64,000 bases of DNA from Lolium rigidum. Taxonomy: Eukaryota > Streptophyta > Magnoliopsida > Poales > Poaceae. How positions within the stretch are numbered: the first letter of the stretch is position 1; every line of letters starts with the position of its first letter. The notes beneath the pieces are model-generated. The model did not search any database, was not told the origin of the DNA, and saw only the letters and a program-made list of their open reading frames with translations. The position numbers were made by a program, and so were the translations under genes. The stretch lies in contig NC_061510.1 of assembly GCF_022539505.1 (NCBI RefSeq), positions 401,990,249-402,054,248 of the forward strand. Reading direction: 5' to 3'. Below, piece by piece: positions 46,038 to 57,959 of this stretch.

Positions 46038-47657
46038 GAATTGAATTTCCGCTTGGGCATCTTGTCAGGAGAAAGTTTTATTCGATATGAACACCTTTTG
46101 GGCTATTTAGCTAATCTCAGTGGATTTGGCATCCATCATAAACTTGAGTGCCCTTTTATTCGTAAACTGCAGCATTCATGGAAAACGTTGTTGTGTCACC
46201 ACAACGGCAGCCGACTCTCTTTCATTTTGCTCAAACTATTTTGACACGAGCTCGTGTGCAGAAGTCAAACTCTTCTCTTTTAGAATGCTGAAGGCGCCAT
46301 GATGGCAAACTCGCGTGTGGATTAGCGGCACGGGTTGCCTCATGCAAGGTGGCAGACGAGCGAACATGAGCTAATTATAAATTCTTTAGAATGATCCCTA
46401 TTTAGTAGAAACGGATACAACAAGCTAGGCAGAACATGTACTGACCAACTTTTGTCAGCAAATCAACAAAATCCATATACTACCAATTCAACATGCCGTT
46501 GAGGAAAAAAAAAACTCCAAATATCGATCCAGTGAGTGCAGTGCAGGTATCAAGCAGCACCAAAACCTGACGGGATTGAACGAATGCATCCAATGGCAAT
46601 ATGTACCGCACTATTATAATCCCACCTCAAAACATGTATGAACAGGGGAAACACTCGCCTAATCTGACATGAATGTTCTCCAGATGAACGACAAGTTCAC
46701 TCGACAAACAGCTCCTCAGACAATATGTACACTACGCTCCTGTAAAATATGTGCATTTAGCTCCTCGAAAACTTTGATGCTGTTCCCAAAGCAATATCAC
46801 TTGTCTCTTCGACAGCAGCACTGCAAGGTAATGTACATGCGAGTTATCATTATTTTGTACAAACTCAGAATAAGCAAAGCATATAAGAAAGAAGAAAGAG
46901 TTAGATTTATACCCAGATCAAATGGACTAGAAAGATTACTGCAGCGCCAGCCAAAACATAGTAGAATAGTCTCATGGAATCAATTGCAAGCGCCCAGTGT
47001 AAAAACATCATCACAAGAGCACTGATACCTATGACACAATGTTTGAAAACATCATGACAAAGATACGTGTACATATAAATCCCATCTTCAAAAACCAGAT
47101 AACAGAAATAAAGTAAGTGAATCAGCAGTGCCTACCAAACATTCCGAGGTAACTGGAGAAACGGGCATACTGCAACTCAAAGGAAGAGCGTCCAAACAAG
47201 CTGCAGGTGACACCGAACGACACCAGACACCACCACAGCATCAACAAGAAGCTAAGGGCATCTCCAACCGGGCGACCCATCCCGCGCCCGCGCGTCCGGA
47301 TGGGTCCAGCCGGACAAAAACCCGGCCCAGCGCGCGGACCCATCCCTAAAACGGATGCCCGCGGCGTCCGGAACGACGCAAACCCGGCCCAAATCTTGGC
47401 CGGGTTTGCGTGGCCGCGGACGCGAAAGGCTGGTCGCTCGCGTCCGCCCGCTGTCCGCCCCTGGCCCGCGTGTCATAGGCATAAATAATATTTTTCATTA
47501 AATAGAACTCATTACAATTTTTTTTAGCTACTACTTCTATCCTAAATACGTACGGGGCTGGCGGCCTCGCCGGCGACTCCTCGCCGGCTCGCCGTCGGGG
47601 CCGTGGATTTCACTCGACGCGGGCGGCCTGTACGCGTGAGGATTCCACTCCAGCTTC

Positions 47658-48431
47658 CTACGGGCTGGGTGGCGCGTCGGCGGCGGCGCGGGCGTCGGCG
47701 GCGGCGCGGGCGGCTTCGCGGGCCTCGGCAGCTTGGACGGAGGGCATCATCCTCCTCCTTTCCGCCCGCGCAGCTCGGACGCGCTCGCGCTCCGCCTCCT
47801 GCGGCGGAACCATCCGCTTCCCGCATAGCTCAAGCTCCTGCAGGGCGGCGCGTTCCACAGCGGTGCGCGCCTCCAGGCGGACGCGGCCGGCGGCCTGGGC
47901 CTCGTGGTTGTCCTGCCGCCGGCGCATGCGCTCTTGCCGGCCGCGCTCCGCCGACGCAGCATCCTCCCGGGCGCGCCGCTCGGGCGACGGCATCTGGATG
48001 AGGTCACGGGCTGCTCGCATAGCGAGCAGCTCGTTCTTCTGGCCGAGGAGGTCGCCTAAGCGGCGGCGGCCGGCCCGCCAGATGCCCTCGTGCTCCTTCG
48101 TCACGCGCGTGAGGTCGGCGAGACGCTCCTCGATGGCGGCGTTGATGTTCGCCAGCGCGAGGTCCTCCGCGGCGACGGGCTCCTCCGCGGCGTCCGCCCC
48201 CTCCTCCACGGCCGCGTACCAGCCGTCCGCGGTCTCGTGCCAGCCCTCCGCGGCCGCTTCCCCCATCTCCGCGTCACCGGCCTTCTTTGCCGCCGCCTCG
48301 GCGGCGACGCGGAGCGCCTCGTCGTCGGCGACCCACCGCGAGTCCGCGCGCTCCTCCTCGTCCGTCCGCGGGAACCTGGCCCGGGCGGCGAGGGAGAGCT
48401 TGGCCCATGTGGACTGAAGGGTGCGCGGCAT
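47658..48431 (-). CDS. Unknown coiled-coil-like protein carried by the Harbinger-like element
   Basis: The frame of 257 residues starts MPRTLQSTWAKLSLAAR. A longer open frame reaches back to 48758, but a TATAAAAG box on the minus strand at 48493-48500 lies about 65 bp before this ATG, which favours the shorter form. The product is rich in Ala, Arg and Glu, with extended charged segments (AAIEERLADLTRVTKE, RRRQDNHEAQAAGRV) likely to form coiled coils. There is no transposase catalytic triad or clear Myb repeat. It could be a decayed accessory protein of the family or a captured host sequence. The function is not known. Confidence 0.45.
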   Translation of the reverse strand: MPRTLQSTWAKLSLAARARFPRTDEEERADSRWVADDEALRVAAEAAAKKAGDAEMGEAAAEGWHETADGWYAAVEEGADAAEEPVAAEDLALANINAAIEERLADLTRVTKEHEGIWRAGRRRLGDLLGQKNELLAMRAARDLIQMPSPERRAREDAASAERGRQERMRRRQDNHEAQAAGRVRLEARTAVERAALQELELCGKRMVPPQEAERERVRAARAERRRMMPSVQAAEAREAARAAADARAAADAPPSP

Positions 48432-48492
48432 GGCGCCGGAGAAGGTGGAGGGGAAGAGAACGGTGATGCGGTCTGGGTGAGACCGCCGCCGT

Positions 48493-48500
48493 CTTTTATA
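48493..48500 (-). promoter_or_regulatory. TATA box inside the Harbinger-like element
   Basis: TATAAAAG on the minus strand, about 65 bp upstream of the ATG at 48431, in an otherwise very G+C-rich stretch. Confidence 0.55.
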
Positions 48501-49377
48501 GCCGGCGGTCTGGCGGGAAACTTGGGCGCGAGCGCGCGCCAATGGCGTTTTCGCGCGCGCGGGAACCTTGGTGCGCGCGGGATCTTTCCCGCGCGTTCCA
48601 CCGCCCACCATGGCTGTCCCGTCGAGGCCTGCCATGGCGCAGCGCCGCGCAACGAAGACGAACCACGTGGCGTCTCTTTGGGTCGCCGCGTTGGGCGCCG
48701 CGTGCGACCCAAACGGACACGCGGACGCGGGGCGCTGTCCGCGTGTCCGGGCGGCCACGCAAACGGCCCAAAACGGACGGCCCAGCGCGTCCGTTTGGGT
48801 CGCCCGGTTGGAGATGCCCTAACCCCCCATCTGTAGTCATCTGAGAACTCCTTATCCGTCAGCAAACCATCCTTTCCGAGGTAGGGAAGCAGTGAAAGTG
48901 ATCCACCCAAGCAGAACAAATGAATCCCTGCCCAGTTATCTGACTGGCTTCCCTACATCCAGTGAAAAGATCGTTCAAAAGTTGTAACTAGATAAGCTAG
49001 GCCCGCAACTGTTCATTAGGGTAATCTAAATGGAGAAGCCACTTGATCGTACCTTAACATACACATACATGCCATGGTGTACATGTGCATGTCTGTGTGA
49101 GTGTGCGTGTGCATGCACATGTAGTGATAAGTTGGTGCCAGCTTCAAATGTTAGCACAAATTAAGTCTTGTGATTTTCTAGGTACCACCAAATACTATAC
49201 TACTTCATGTAAGTGAAGTAAGTAGTGTCGGCTAATGCAGCAAATCAAGTTCTGCTAGCACAATTAAATCACCAATCATAAGGGGTTCCATCAAGCATAT
49301 ATATCCAACTCAACATAACAATGACTAGAAACCATTCAGTCAACACACAAATTTACGGTCATACCTTACTCTGCTTT

Positions 49378-49404
49378 GAAGAAGAAGAAGAAGAAGAAGC
49401 AGCA
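49378..49404 (+). repeat. GAA/GCA trinucleotide expansion in gene 1 copy
   Basis: A run of GAAGAA and GCAGCA (plus strand) adds serine and alanine codons before the KQSK end of exon 1. The left copy has AASKQSK where this copy has about seven extra residues. The reading frame is kept. Confidence 0.85.
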
Positions 49405-50899
49405 GCTACTGATGTACTGCTGGTTGGGGAAGTTTTCTGCAGCAAATATTCCTCTAAGTCACCTACTCTTGTTTTCCTGGCCCACCAGGCTGCATGTCCA
49501 ACTCCTGTTATCTGCTCCTCAGGCTTGTGGTTGGGCTGGACAGCTGCTGGCACCTCTGTGCTTCCGAATGCTGCCACTCGCAAGAAACAGCGTCCAGCGA
49601 GTGCCAAGTCAATCGCGCTGTGCATGAGATCGTCATGTCCCTCGTTAACTGCATCATGTGCAAAGGCGACACATGCTTGGATCAGACCAGAGACAGCCTC
49701 AGCTCTTCTAGTACCATCTGCCCGTGTGAGCTCTTCAGCAGCATTGAGCAATTCTACGCTGCTGATGCCCTTGTTGTCCCCAGCATTCCCTAGCTCATTC
49801 GCCATGCGTGCCATGTGAGAAGCGCTAATGGGGAGCATGGCCTTCGAGACATCAAGGGACCGTGAAGCTGTGCCTCCAGCAAACAGAGTCGATGCACTTA
49901 ACAAAAGCTCCATGTCTCGTATTTCCTGCATCTATTACCACAAAAGGGTAAACATCCATTAGTGTTTAATACACTGTAGTTCATGGTATAAAGCACAAAT
50001 CAATACAAATAGAAGTCAAACAAAACAGAATACATCTACAGTTATCATCTGAACAAAAATTATATTCAAACACATCACCTCCAAAATCCTAGGTAGTTAT
50101 TCTGCATGCTAGGAGACAACCCAGCTATAAGGTGAAAATTGTACTACCTCGGCTCATCCATCTCATACCCTGCCACTTGCTCTCTGAAATGTGCTTTCCT
50201 TCGAAGTCCTAAGCAGTGATAAAATAACTGCAAACAACACCTGTATGGCGTTTTAAACACACATGGTGTACCAATATAACTGGGGATTTTTCAGAGCAGT
50301 AAGATATCATATATGCATTGGTTATGGCAAAACAAGTTTTGACTAGTACACAGTGTGTGGTCATGGCGCAGGCTGCAGCACTGCCTCTGTGAATAGAGGG
50401 CCCGTGATGGAAGCTTCCTCCCCGAAGTTGCCTACTACCATCAATCAATGAAGCTAGTGCAATGTGCTGTGCTGGTGTTCCCATCGTGATGTAGTGATGT
50501 GCAACAAGGAACTGGGTGCTACAGCCCTAAAACATAGTGCGTACAGGTTTGTTCAAATCAGGGATGATGCTGGCCTGGGAGCCAGCGTTTCCCCAATCTG
50601 GCTGCTCTGGCCCAAAAGCGATTCGACGATTAGTACCGTCGAATAAAATGCCTAAAACCGTCAAATAATCTACCATACTCGAAGAACGGTAACAGATTGC
50701 TAGAAAGTCTACTCGAAATCAACAGAACTCAGGCATCCTGGCTAACCAATTGAACTCCAAATCGCACCAATCGCTTCAGATTGCTAGCCCTCCCCAATAC
50801 AAACAACAACCAAGTGCGAATCGTAGCAAGCACAAGTAGTCGCGAACTATGGGTCACCTTCTGAAGGCGACGACGACGACGGTGCCCGGAGAGGTCGCG

Positions 50900-51150
50900 G
50901 TCGCACCACCGCCGAGTTGGTGCCGACGAAGACGGTGGGGCGGAGGCTGTAGCCGCCGAGTTGGTGTCGACGAAGACGGTGGGGGCCGGAGGCTCGAGCC
51001 GCCGAAGACGGTGAGGGCGGAAGCTGTAGCCGCCGAGTTGCTGGCGCCGACGAAGACGGTGGTGGCGGAGGTTGTAGCCGCCGAGTTGGTGCCGACGAAG
51101 ACGGTGGGGGAGGAGGCTGTAGCCGCCGAGTTGCTGGCGCCGACGACGAA
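50900..51150 (-). repeat. GC-rich minisatellite, right-arm copy
   Basis: It is the counterpart of 3578-3816, with the same unit order and scattered substitutions. Confidence 0.7.
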
Positions 51151-53773
51151 CACGGCGAGAGATCTCGCCGCCTCGAGCTGCCGACCACGGCAACAGGAGC
51201 ACCCCTCCGAGACGCCGCCGAATGCCTTGGGGTTTCACTTTGCCGCTCTCTCCGAGGAAATAAGGGGAGCACCTCGTAGTCCCTCTGTCATTTGGGCCGA
51301 GCAAAAATACTTTCCGTTCCTTTTTTTTCGACTTCATTTCTCCTTTTGTTTATTTTTCTCTTTTTTTCTTTCCTTTATTTTTTCTGTCATATTTATTGTT
51401 GGTACATATATTTTTCGATTTTTTATGTGTTGCATCGATATATATGTCCTCAACATTATGTTAGCAAATATTTTCAGTGATACTTTTTGTTCACTAGTAG
51501 TTTTTTTGCAATGTAATATCATACCATGTGTAAAATAAGATAATAGGCTGACTACTTAATGATTTGACTATGCTGGCCTGGTTTAGTTGAACATTTCTTA
51601 TGAATGTTGAAACATATAAGATAAAAATATTGATAGAAATTATTTTAGCACCAAACAGTTTTCATGATTGAATAACATTATTTTGACATAATTTTTGATA
51701 ATGGGAATATATTAATATCATGAAGATACCAATTACCGACAGCCTCTGCAACAATGCACTGCGCAATGCATGCAACCAAAAAAGAAAGAAGAATTACAAA
51801 AAAAAAAGTCTCACTATAGTAATTTATTTCTTGTAGCAGCAAACCAAACACCACTAAGACAATACCAGAAATTCATTATTTCCAAAAGCACCTCTAAGAA
51901 AGGAACATTGCACAAGCGACGGTCGTCGCCCTGATCATAGATCATAGGTTTTCACTCTTGGAAAAGTCTGCGCTCTCAAAAACAATGCCTTCAAGAAGGT
52001 CTTAGGTTTTCACCCTAAAGTTTAGACTTTGAACTTTTCTTGTGCTGTCACCCCACTTGTCGATGTCGCTGCTCCAAGTCATGAATCACCAAGCCAATTC
52101 ATCAGCACCATCAGGACTCGAACCACTATTACTAATCCTCAGATCACGACTTACATGTCATTGTCTACCGCAGACTTCGCCATGGAATTAAACATATATC
52201 CCACGATTGCAACAATATGCAGAGATTCGCATCGTTCCCTCTGAAACCAAACGGTTGGAAAAAAACGGTTGCGCCCGACCGAATTCCATCCGATCATGCA
52301 ATCTTCACACATGAGTCACACAGTGGAGTTCGCTGGCGGAACATTCCTGAACTCAACACTCCGGCCAGATTAATGAAGATATGCATCAAGCTAATCTTCA
52401 TCTTGGCCTAAGAGGAAGCCTATGACCGCCTCCTTTATTGAAACCGATCCAGTAGCCCGCACACCAACCATCGGCAACCTTCAAGATCCGCCACTGGGAG
52501 GAACCGAGGAACAAACACCATGAGCCATGATACAAAAAAATGTCTCTTGCTATGATGTTTGGAATGTTTTTACATATTTTTTGTAACTTTATTTTTAAAC
52601 TAAAAAATATTTTTTTAAATTTTAAAAATAAAAGTAAAAGAATTTATTTAGGAGAAAAACAAAAATATAGCCTCGCTCACCTTGCAAGGAAGAAAAGAAC
52701 AAAATATCAGAAAGCATGTCAAATCCCCTAAAGTGATATGGATAAATCGACCATGGTAGCTTCTTTTTCCTCCATGAGATTTTATCTCCTACTAAAACTA
52801 AACTGATGTCCTTCTCGAGATCTCCTCATGAAGCAACTTCCCGTGAGTGCCTCTCCCCATGCCTTCGCCCTTTCGCCAAGGACTTCCTCTTGACAGACAA
52901 TTCACTATAAATACCCATGGTATGACATAGGAGGCACGATAAGACCCCCACCCCCACTAGACCAATATTGGAGTTGGAATCCTGCCAGAATCACCTCCGG
53001 CCGCATCTCCACTGCCAACTTCATCTCCTCTGTTGTCTCCATGATAATCCATTTCATTTTCCTTTCCATTTTTTTCTTTTTATTTCTTTTTTGGTCTCCC
53101 TTTTTTGTTTATAAACATTTTCAACATTATCTTAGTAAATATTTTCAGCCCTACATTTTGTTCACTAGTATATTTTCTAATATAATGTTTTACCATGTAA
53201 AAGAAGATAATAGGCGGACTTACTAACTGATTTGAGTATGTTTGCATGACTTAAGTGGGAAAAAATTGTGCATGTTGGTACATATAAGATATAGTGTTTT
53301 TACGCATGGAAACTATTTTACCAACAAACAATGTTCACGGTTGAGTAACAATAGCATTGACATATAATGTCTAACGTGCTCATTGGAACAAATGCCATAT
53401 GATACCAAATTCTAGAAGCAGATTTTTTTGTCTTAAGTTACGGTGATCGGATCTTTTTCATAATTAAATTTGATGTGCCACTATTTTTTATTATAAAATT
53501 TTTGAAATAAAAGGAAATCAGTTTATTTAGGAACAAATTACATAACGAAAAAGTGGGCATGCTCACCCGGTGAGGAAATAAAATATAGAAAGCATGTAAA
53601 AATCTCATGTGGAAAGGGAAATGATTGGAACCAATTAACTGATGCAGGGGTTGGATAGTGTAACAACCATACTATCTTCTTGTTCATCGTGAGCTTCTCT
53701 CCTTCTATAGTGATGCCCTTCCTGAGATCCCAACGTGAAGCAATTTTCTCCTGAGTGTCTCTCTTAATGGGTT
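51151..53773. other. Right-arm non-coding stretch, no gene seen
   Basis: It is collinear with 1128-3540 except for extra sequence around 52840-53020 (a stretch rich in CTCC and CCACC words) that has no match on the left. No gene was recognised. Confidence 0.45.
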
Positions 53774-55377
53774 TGTTGTATAGAAAACAAAAATAAATCC
53801 TACGGTTGGCAACCACAAATGCATCAAGATCATATTTAGGAGAAGAATGATTAACTCACCCTTGAACACGCAAAGCGTTAACGAGAACGGTTCTCGTTGG
53901 TGATGAAGAGGATCACTTCCCGATCTCAAGATCGTGAAGAAGACAAGCACTACAAACGGGCAACACTTCCGTACTCAGTCACACGTACGGCTTGATGACG
54001 ACCTTCGATCCCTCGTTCCAGCCGGGAAGCGGAAGTAGAGGATCCACCGGGACACTCCAACAACACTATGACATGGTGGTGTTGATGGGGAAACTGCTTG
54101 AGCAGGGCTTCGCCTAAGCCATAGTTCGTATGGTGGATCAGCGGGAAGAGAAAGAAGAGACCAACCAAAGGGTCAAGATATGAGGTGCTCCACTCATGCT
54201 TATATAGGAGGAGGGGGTAACATCCCAAAGGGGGCACCGGCCCCTAGAGAGTGCCCCCGGCCACCTCTTGCCTCATTATCTGGTGGACACTCTACTCACC
54301 CACTCAAAAAGTCCCCATAATTGATATAAAACTCCAATAAAAATGAAGGAGTTTTTCTCCCATAAAAGAATAAAACATTTTTTATTTTTTACTTAATAGT
54401 TGTCAATTATTTTAATTAACAAACATTAACATTAAGCCCCTTAAACTATTCCGATATCCTGAGACTATTCCGGCGATTCTATGTCCAAACTTTTCTCCGG
54501 TGTTCCTTGTCCACTCAAAATCGTCGACGAACCTTAAGTGTGTCACCCTACGGTTCGTGAATAATGTGGATATGATCGAGGCACATCTCCGATCAATAAT
54601 CATCAACGGGATGTGGAGATTCGTAATGACTCCCACTCATTCGGTGATGAAACTTATGATCGCGTGAACCACAAACATCGTAACCAATTCCTTTTATCCC
54701 GGGATATTTTACTTGTCTCGGATCCGATCATGGTATCAACTATACCTAGTTCGATCCCGTTACCGAAAAGTACTCTTTACTCGTTCCATGATATAACATT
54801 CATGTGACCTAGTTACGTGCTTGCAAGCGATGTCAATGTGATATCAGCAACAGTGGCCAGAGTACATGTCTCCATCATCGGGATGGATAAATCCCACTCT
54901 TTATCCATGAACTTCAACTAATACTTCCATAGTACCCAAATCCACCTTTATAGTCACCATGCATGTTACGGTGTGATGTTTGATGTCATCAAAATACTCT
55001 TCTGGTGTTAGTGATTGACATGATCTCATGGTATAAGGAATATAGGTACTTCGTATGTGTTTGATACAACAATGTAAAGTTAATTACTTGATTGTATTGC
55101 TATACCTACTTGGGTGTGTATTCATCGCATCATTCTTCTAATGAGATGACCTCGTTATTAACAACATTTAATGTTCATGATCATGAAACTTTGATCATCT
55201 ATTAATCAATGAGCTAGTTAAAAGAGATGCTTCACTATAAACTCTTGCTTGTTTATTAAACACACAAGTATTAACGTTTTCGGTTAATACAATTCTAGCA
55301 TTAGAAATAGACATCTATTATAAACATTAAATAACATAACAACTATTTTATTATTGTCTCTCGGGCATATTCCCTCA
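53774..55377 (-). mobile_element. Solo Copia-type LTR
   Basis: It reads on the minus strand from TGAGGGAATATGCCCGAGAG (55377) to TTCTATACAACA (53774), about 1.6 kb. The start resembles the Copia LTR at 35068-36847. No internal region or second LTR adjoins it, and no matching 5 bp flanks were found (GGGTT versus TCTCC). The left arm holds its inner half (385-1127), so it predates the duplication. Confidence 0.65.
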
Positions 55378-55872
55378 TCTCCGTCACAAACCCTCTCGCT
55401 CATGTGGTGCCTCCTTTTGAGAACTTACGTCTCCTAAAAAATATCTCGTTCCATTTGTTTCCTCCTTCTATGACCATGGATGACCTCATGGCGGATATTG
55501 ATTACATGCCACCGAGCTCGGAAAGATCATGTGCCAATGGTAATGGACTAAGATCACCCACCCGTGTAGTTGGCAATGCCCACAGTTTCTACGAGTCTTC
55601 AAACTACAACCATTTTTAATGGAAAATGTGTAATGTTCTCCCTGCAATAAATACGGTGCCAAAAAAGTAGGATGCACACTTGGCAATGAATATGACTAGA
55701 ATTGATCGTTAATCAACATCTAAAACAGGGAGAAAGAAGTTGCCACATAAAAAGTACCATTCAAGAGTTTCATATCGTCGGTGTAGTCACAATGCTAGTC
55801 ATCATCGGCCCCATCTATAATGTGAAAAAGTATACTGCCTCGGCTCATCCAGTGTGTATCATACTAAAAAGA
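55378..55872. other. Unassigned stretch, nothing recognised
   Basis: It has mixed base composition and short open frames only. Confidence 0.3.
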
Positions 55873-56330
55873 CACAGATGTCGCCTAGAGAGAGGGTGAA
55901 TAGGAGGTTTAAATTTTTTTACAGTATTGTCTTAAACAAATGCAGAATAAAACTAACATTTAATTTTTCAAACGTAAATCCTATATATACTACGGTTCAC
56001 CTAACTGGAGCAACAACTTATGTTAAGCAAGACAAGCAACTATGTGATAGCAAGATATATAACTTGAAGCACAAATGTTATCATAAAGTAAAGTGTATAT
56101 ATAAGTAAAGAGCTCTGGTATTAAAATAACCGAGGCGCATGAAGACAACGATGTATCTTAAAGTTCAAACTCTTGCGAGTACTACTCTCCTTTGGAGCGG
56201 TGTGGAAGTCAAAGCACCCCAAACACCACAAATGCCTCACTGTATTCTCCTTAAGCCTTCCCACTAAAAGGGAAGTCCTCGATCCACTAAGCGGCCTTTG
56301 AGGTGGTCACAAACCCTTACAAGCTTGGGT
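55873..56330 (+). mobile_element. Retrotransposon-related fragment, inverted relative to 1-372
   Basis: It opens with AGATGTCGCCTAGAGAGAG and GTGAATAGG, matching the fragment at the left window edge read on the minus strand. The two are more diverged than the arms are, so they may be separate insertions of one family. Confidence 0.5.
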
Positions 56331-56979
56331 ACACACTTAAATGTATATTACAAGATTGTATTAACACTAGTTAATTAAGTGCATAAGCACGTTCAAAATA
56401 CGGACTATATCTGCCTTATGGTATAATCAGTTTGATATATATATGCACCCTCAAACCACTTTTCTTTGTTCATTCTATAGGTGACGTGTTGTACTATTTA
56501 CTAGTTTCAACGGGCCTTCTCTATGATACACACGTCCGTGCCCTTGTAGCTTCTAGTTTTAGAACATGTTCTGTTAGATGGGGTTTGAAATGGATTGAAC
56601 GTCATCGCGACTCAAAATTATCCTCAATCAACTCCTATACTCTTCAATCTGCATGTTCTTTTTAGGGGTCCAATCCGCTTGGTTTTTTTAGGCAACATAG
56701 ATCTGTTTATTACTCAATAAGCAGTACAATGTCTTTATCAGGTAGGTTCAATAGCCATGAACGGCGACCCTGATCCAAATCCAAAGAGGTACAAGCCATT
56801 AGACACTCTATTTTCATGAATAAAACTAACCCCCACAAACTCAACACTTCGAGATTTTATTTCATTCAAAACAATACTAAATATGGGACGGTAATTCTTC
56901 TTCAAGCTGAAATCACTTCAAGGCCTTTCGAAAAAAGAAAAAAGGAAATCACTTCAAGGCAGTGTTAAGCGATCACACA
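56331..56979. other. Unassigned stretch, nothing recognised
   Basis: It is A/T-rich. There is a short direct duplication of AAATCACTTCAAGGC at about 56907 and 56945. Confidence 0.3.
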
Positions 56980-56988
56980 TTTAGAAAC

Positions 56989-57930
56989 GAGTAAAATACA
57001 TCGGTAGTCATCAAACTTGCCGACCTTACTCGCTATGGTCACTGTACATACAAATACACTACTTACGGTCACCCAATATGCAAAGAAGTTCATCTAGGTC
57101 ACTGCTCGTGGTAGAGGTATGTATTTTGCTGATGTGGCATCCATCCATGGAGCGGAAACGCCAAATTCATGCGCGTGCATCGCCCGCTCCACGCCCGCAG
57201 CGCCGCGGCTGGTAGAACGCGTTGGCGCGACCGCACGATATCGGCGCTTCCGCTCCATGGATGGATGCATGCACGTAGACGATCACCTGCACGTAGTGAC
57301 GACGATGTCCGCACAGAGCGCCAATCGTGCGGAGAGGGAGACGGGAGACAGAAAAGAAGAGCACTCCAACCGACGGCGGCAAACGACATGAACTGGATGC
57401 CGGTGGGCGTCAACCTCAGCGACATCGGCATCGTGTGCAAATCAGTCCTCGCCGAAGTGGTGAATCTGGTGCGCCTCAGACTTGACCCGCTGCAGGTGGA
57501 GGGTCATCGACATGTCCTCAGCGGCTCGGTCGTGGGGCTACGCTCCGCTCGAGCTCCTACACGCGCAACTTCCCTCTACCGCCTTGCACCTAATCGGCAT
57601 CCCGCCGAGCAGCCAGCTTCTTCCTCATACCCCAGGGCCCAGTGGTGCCCACGGAGGGTATTTTTTCGCCTTGAGGGCTTGTGGAATATAAAAGTCAGTG
57701 TTGGGTGGTTTGATAGAGAAAAAGAGAGAAATGGGGGCATTTTCGCATAAAACACACTTATTTGCAAAGGGTGGACTGGTCAACACCGTATCACGTACGT
57801 ACCTACCGAACAACCAGTGACCAAGCTGAATTCCATTGCGTATTAGGTGACCGTAAATAGCGTATTCCAATGTACGGTGACTATAGTGAACAAGGCCAAC
57901 AAGTTTGATGACCCCTCATGTATTTTACTC
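56989..57930. mobile_element. Mutator-like element (MULE), 942 bp
   Basis: Long inverted ends of about 95 bp begin GAGTAAAATACAT and share GTCATCAAACTTG, GTCAC and GGTCACC blocks. A perfect 9 bp target duplication TTTAGAAAC lies at 56980-56988 and 57931-57939. The inside is G+C-rich and contains no transposase. Confidence 0.92.
57169..57750 (+). other. Possible captured coding fragment inside the MULE
   Basis: An open frame of 193 codons fills most of the interior. A part near its middle (NWMPVGVNLSDIGIVCKSVL and following hydrophobic spacing) looks more protein-like than the Arg-rich start. No family was recognised. Captured gene pieces are common in such elements, but this one is unproven. 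Confidence 0.3.
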
Positions 57931-57959
57931 TTTAGAAACCTAAAGGTCAATTGCCAACG

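Larger units (their letters stand above)
47256..48819. mobile_element. PIF/Harbinger-like non-autonomous element
   Basis: It has perfect 24 bp inverted ends beginning GGGCATCTCCAACCGGGC, and the 3 bp target duplication TAA at 47253-47255 and 48820-48822. The left arm gives the exact empty site. It is G+C-rich. It contains one minus-strand gene-like frame with a TATA box but no DDE transposase. Relatives lie at 63545 and, more distantly, 58504. Confidence 0.88.
46797..49931 (-). pseudogene. Gene 1 copy, right arm, disrupted by a transposon
   Basis: The minus-strand exons are 49931-49365, 48952-47136 (interrupted), 47028-46913 and 46820-46797, with the same splice borders as the left copy. Exon 1 carries a serine-tract expansion near its end and a few substitutions. 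Exon 2 is split by the 1564 bp element at 47256-48819, which enters after the codons for RWGV in the second membrane segment. Reading into the element gives an unrelated Arg/Pro-rich extension, so the last two or three membrane segments are lost unless the element is spliced out. All downstream exons are otherwise intact, which argues that the insertion is recent. Confidence 0.85.
41609..54495 (-). repeat. Right arm of the large inverted duplication
   Basis: It is the reverse complement of about 385-11054. It is about 2.2 kb longer because of a 1564 bp Harbinger-like element, a 103 bp Stowaway MITE, a 57 bp Stowaway relic, a trinucleotide expansion and extra sequence near 52840-53020. Confidence 0.9.

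Noticed and set aside
47603..48919. Several long overlapping frames on the opposite strand and in other frames of the Harbinger-like element
   Set aside because: They are shadows of extreme G+C content; only the frame with a TATA box upstream was kept, with low confidence.
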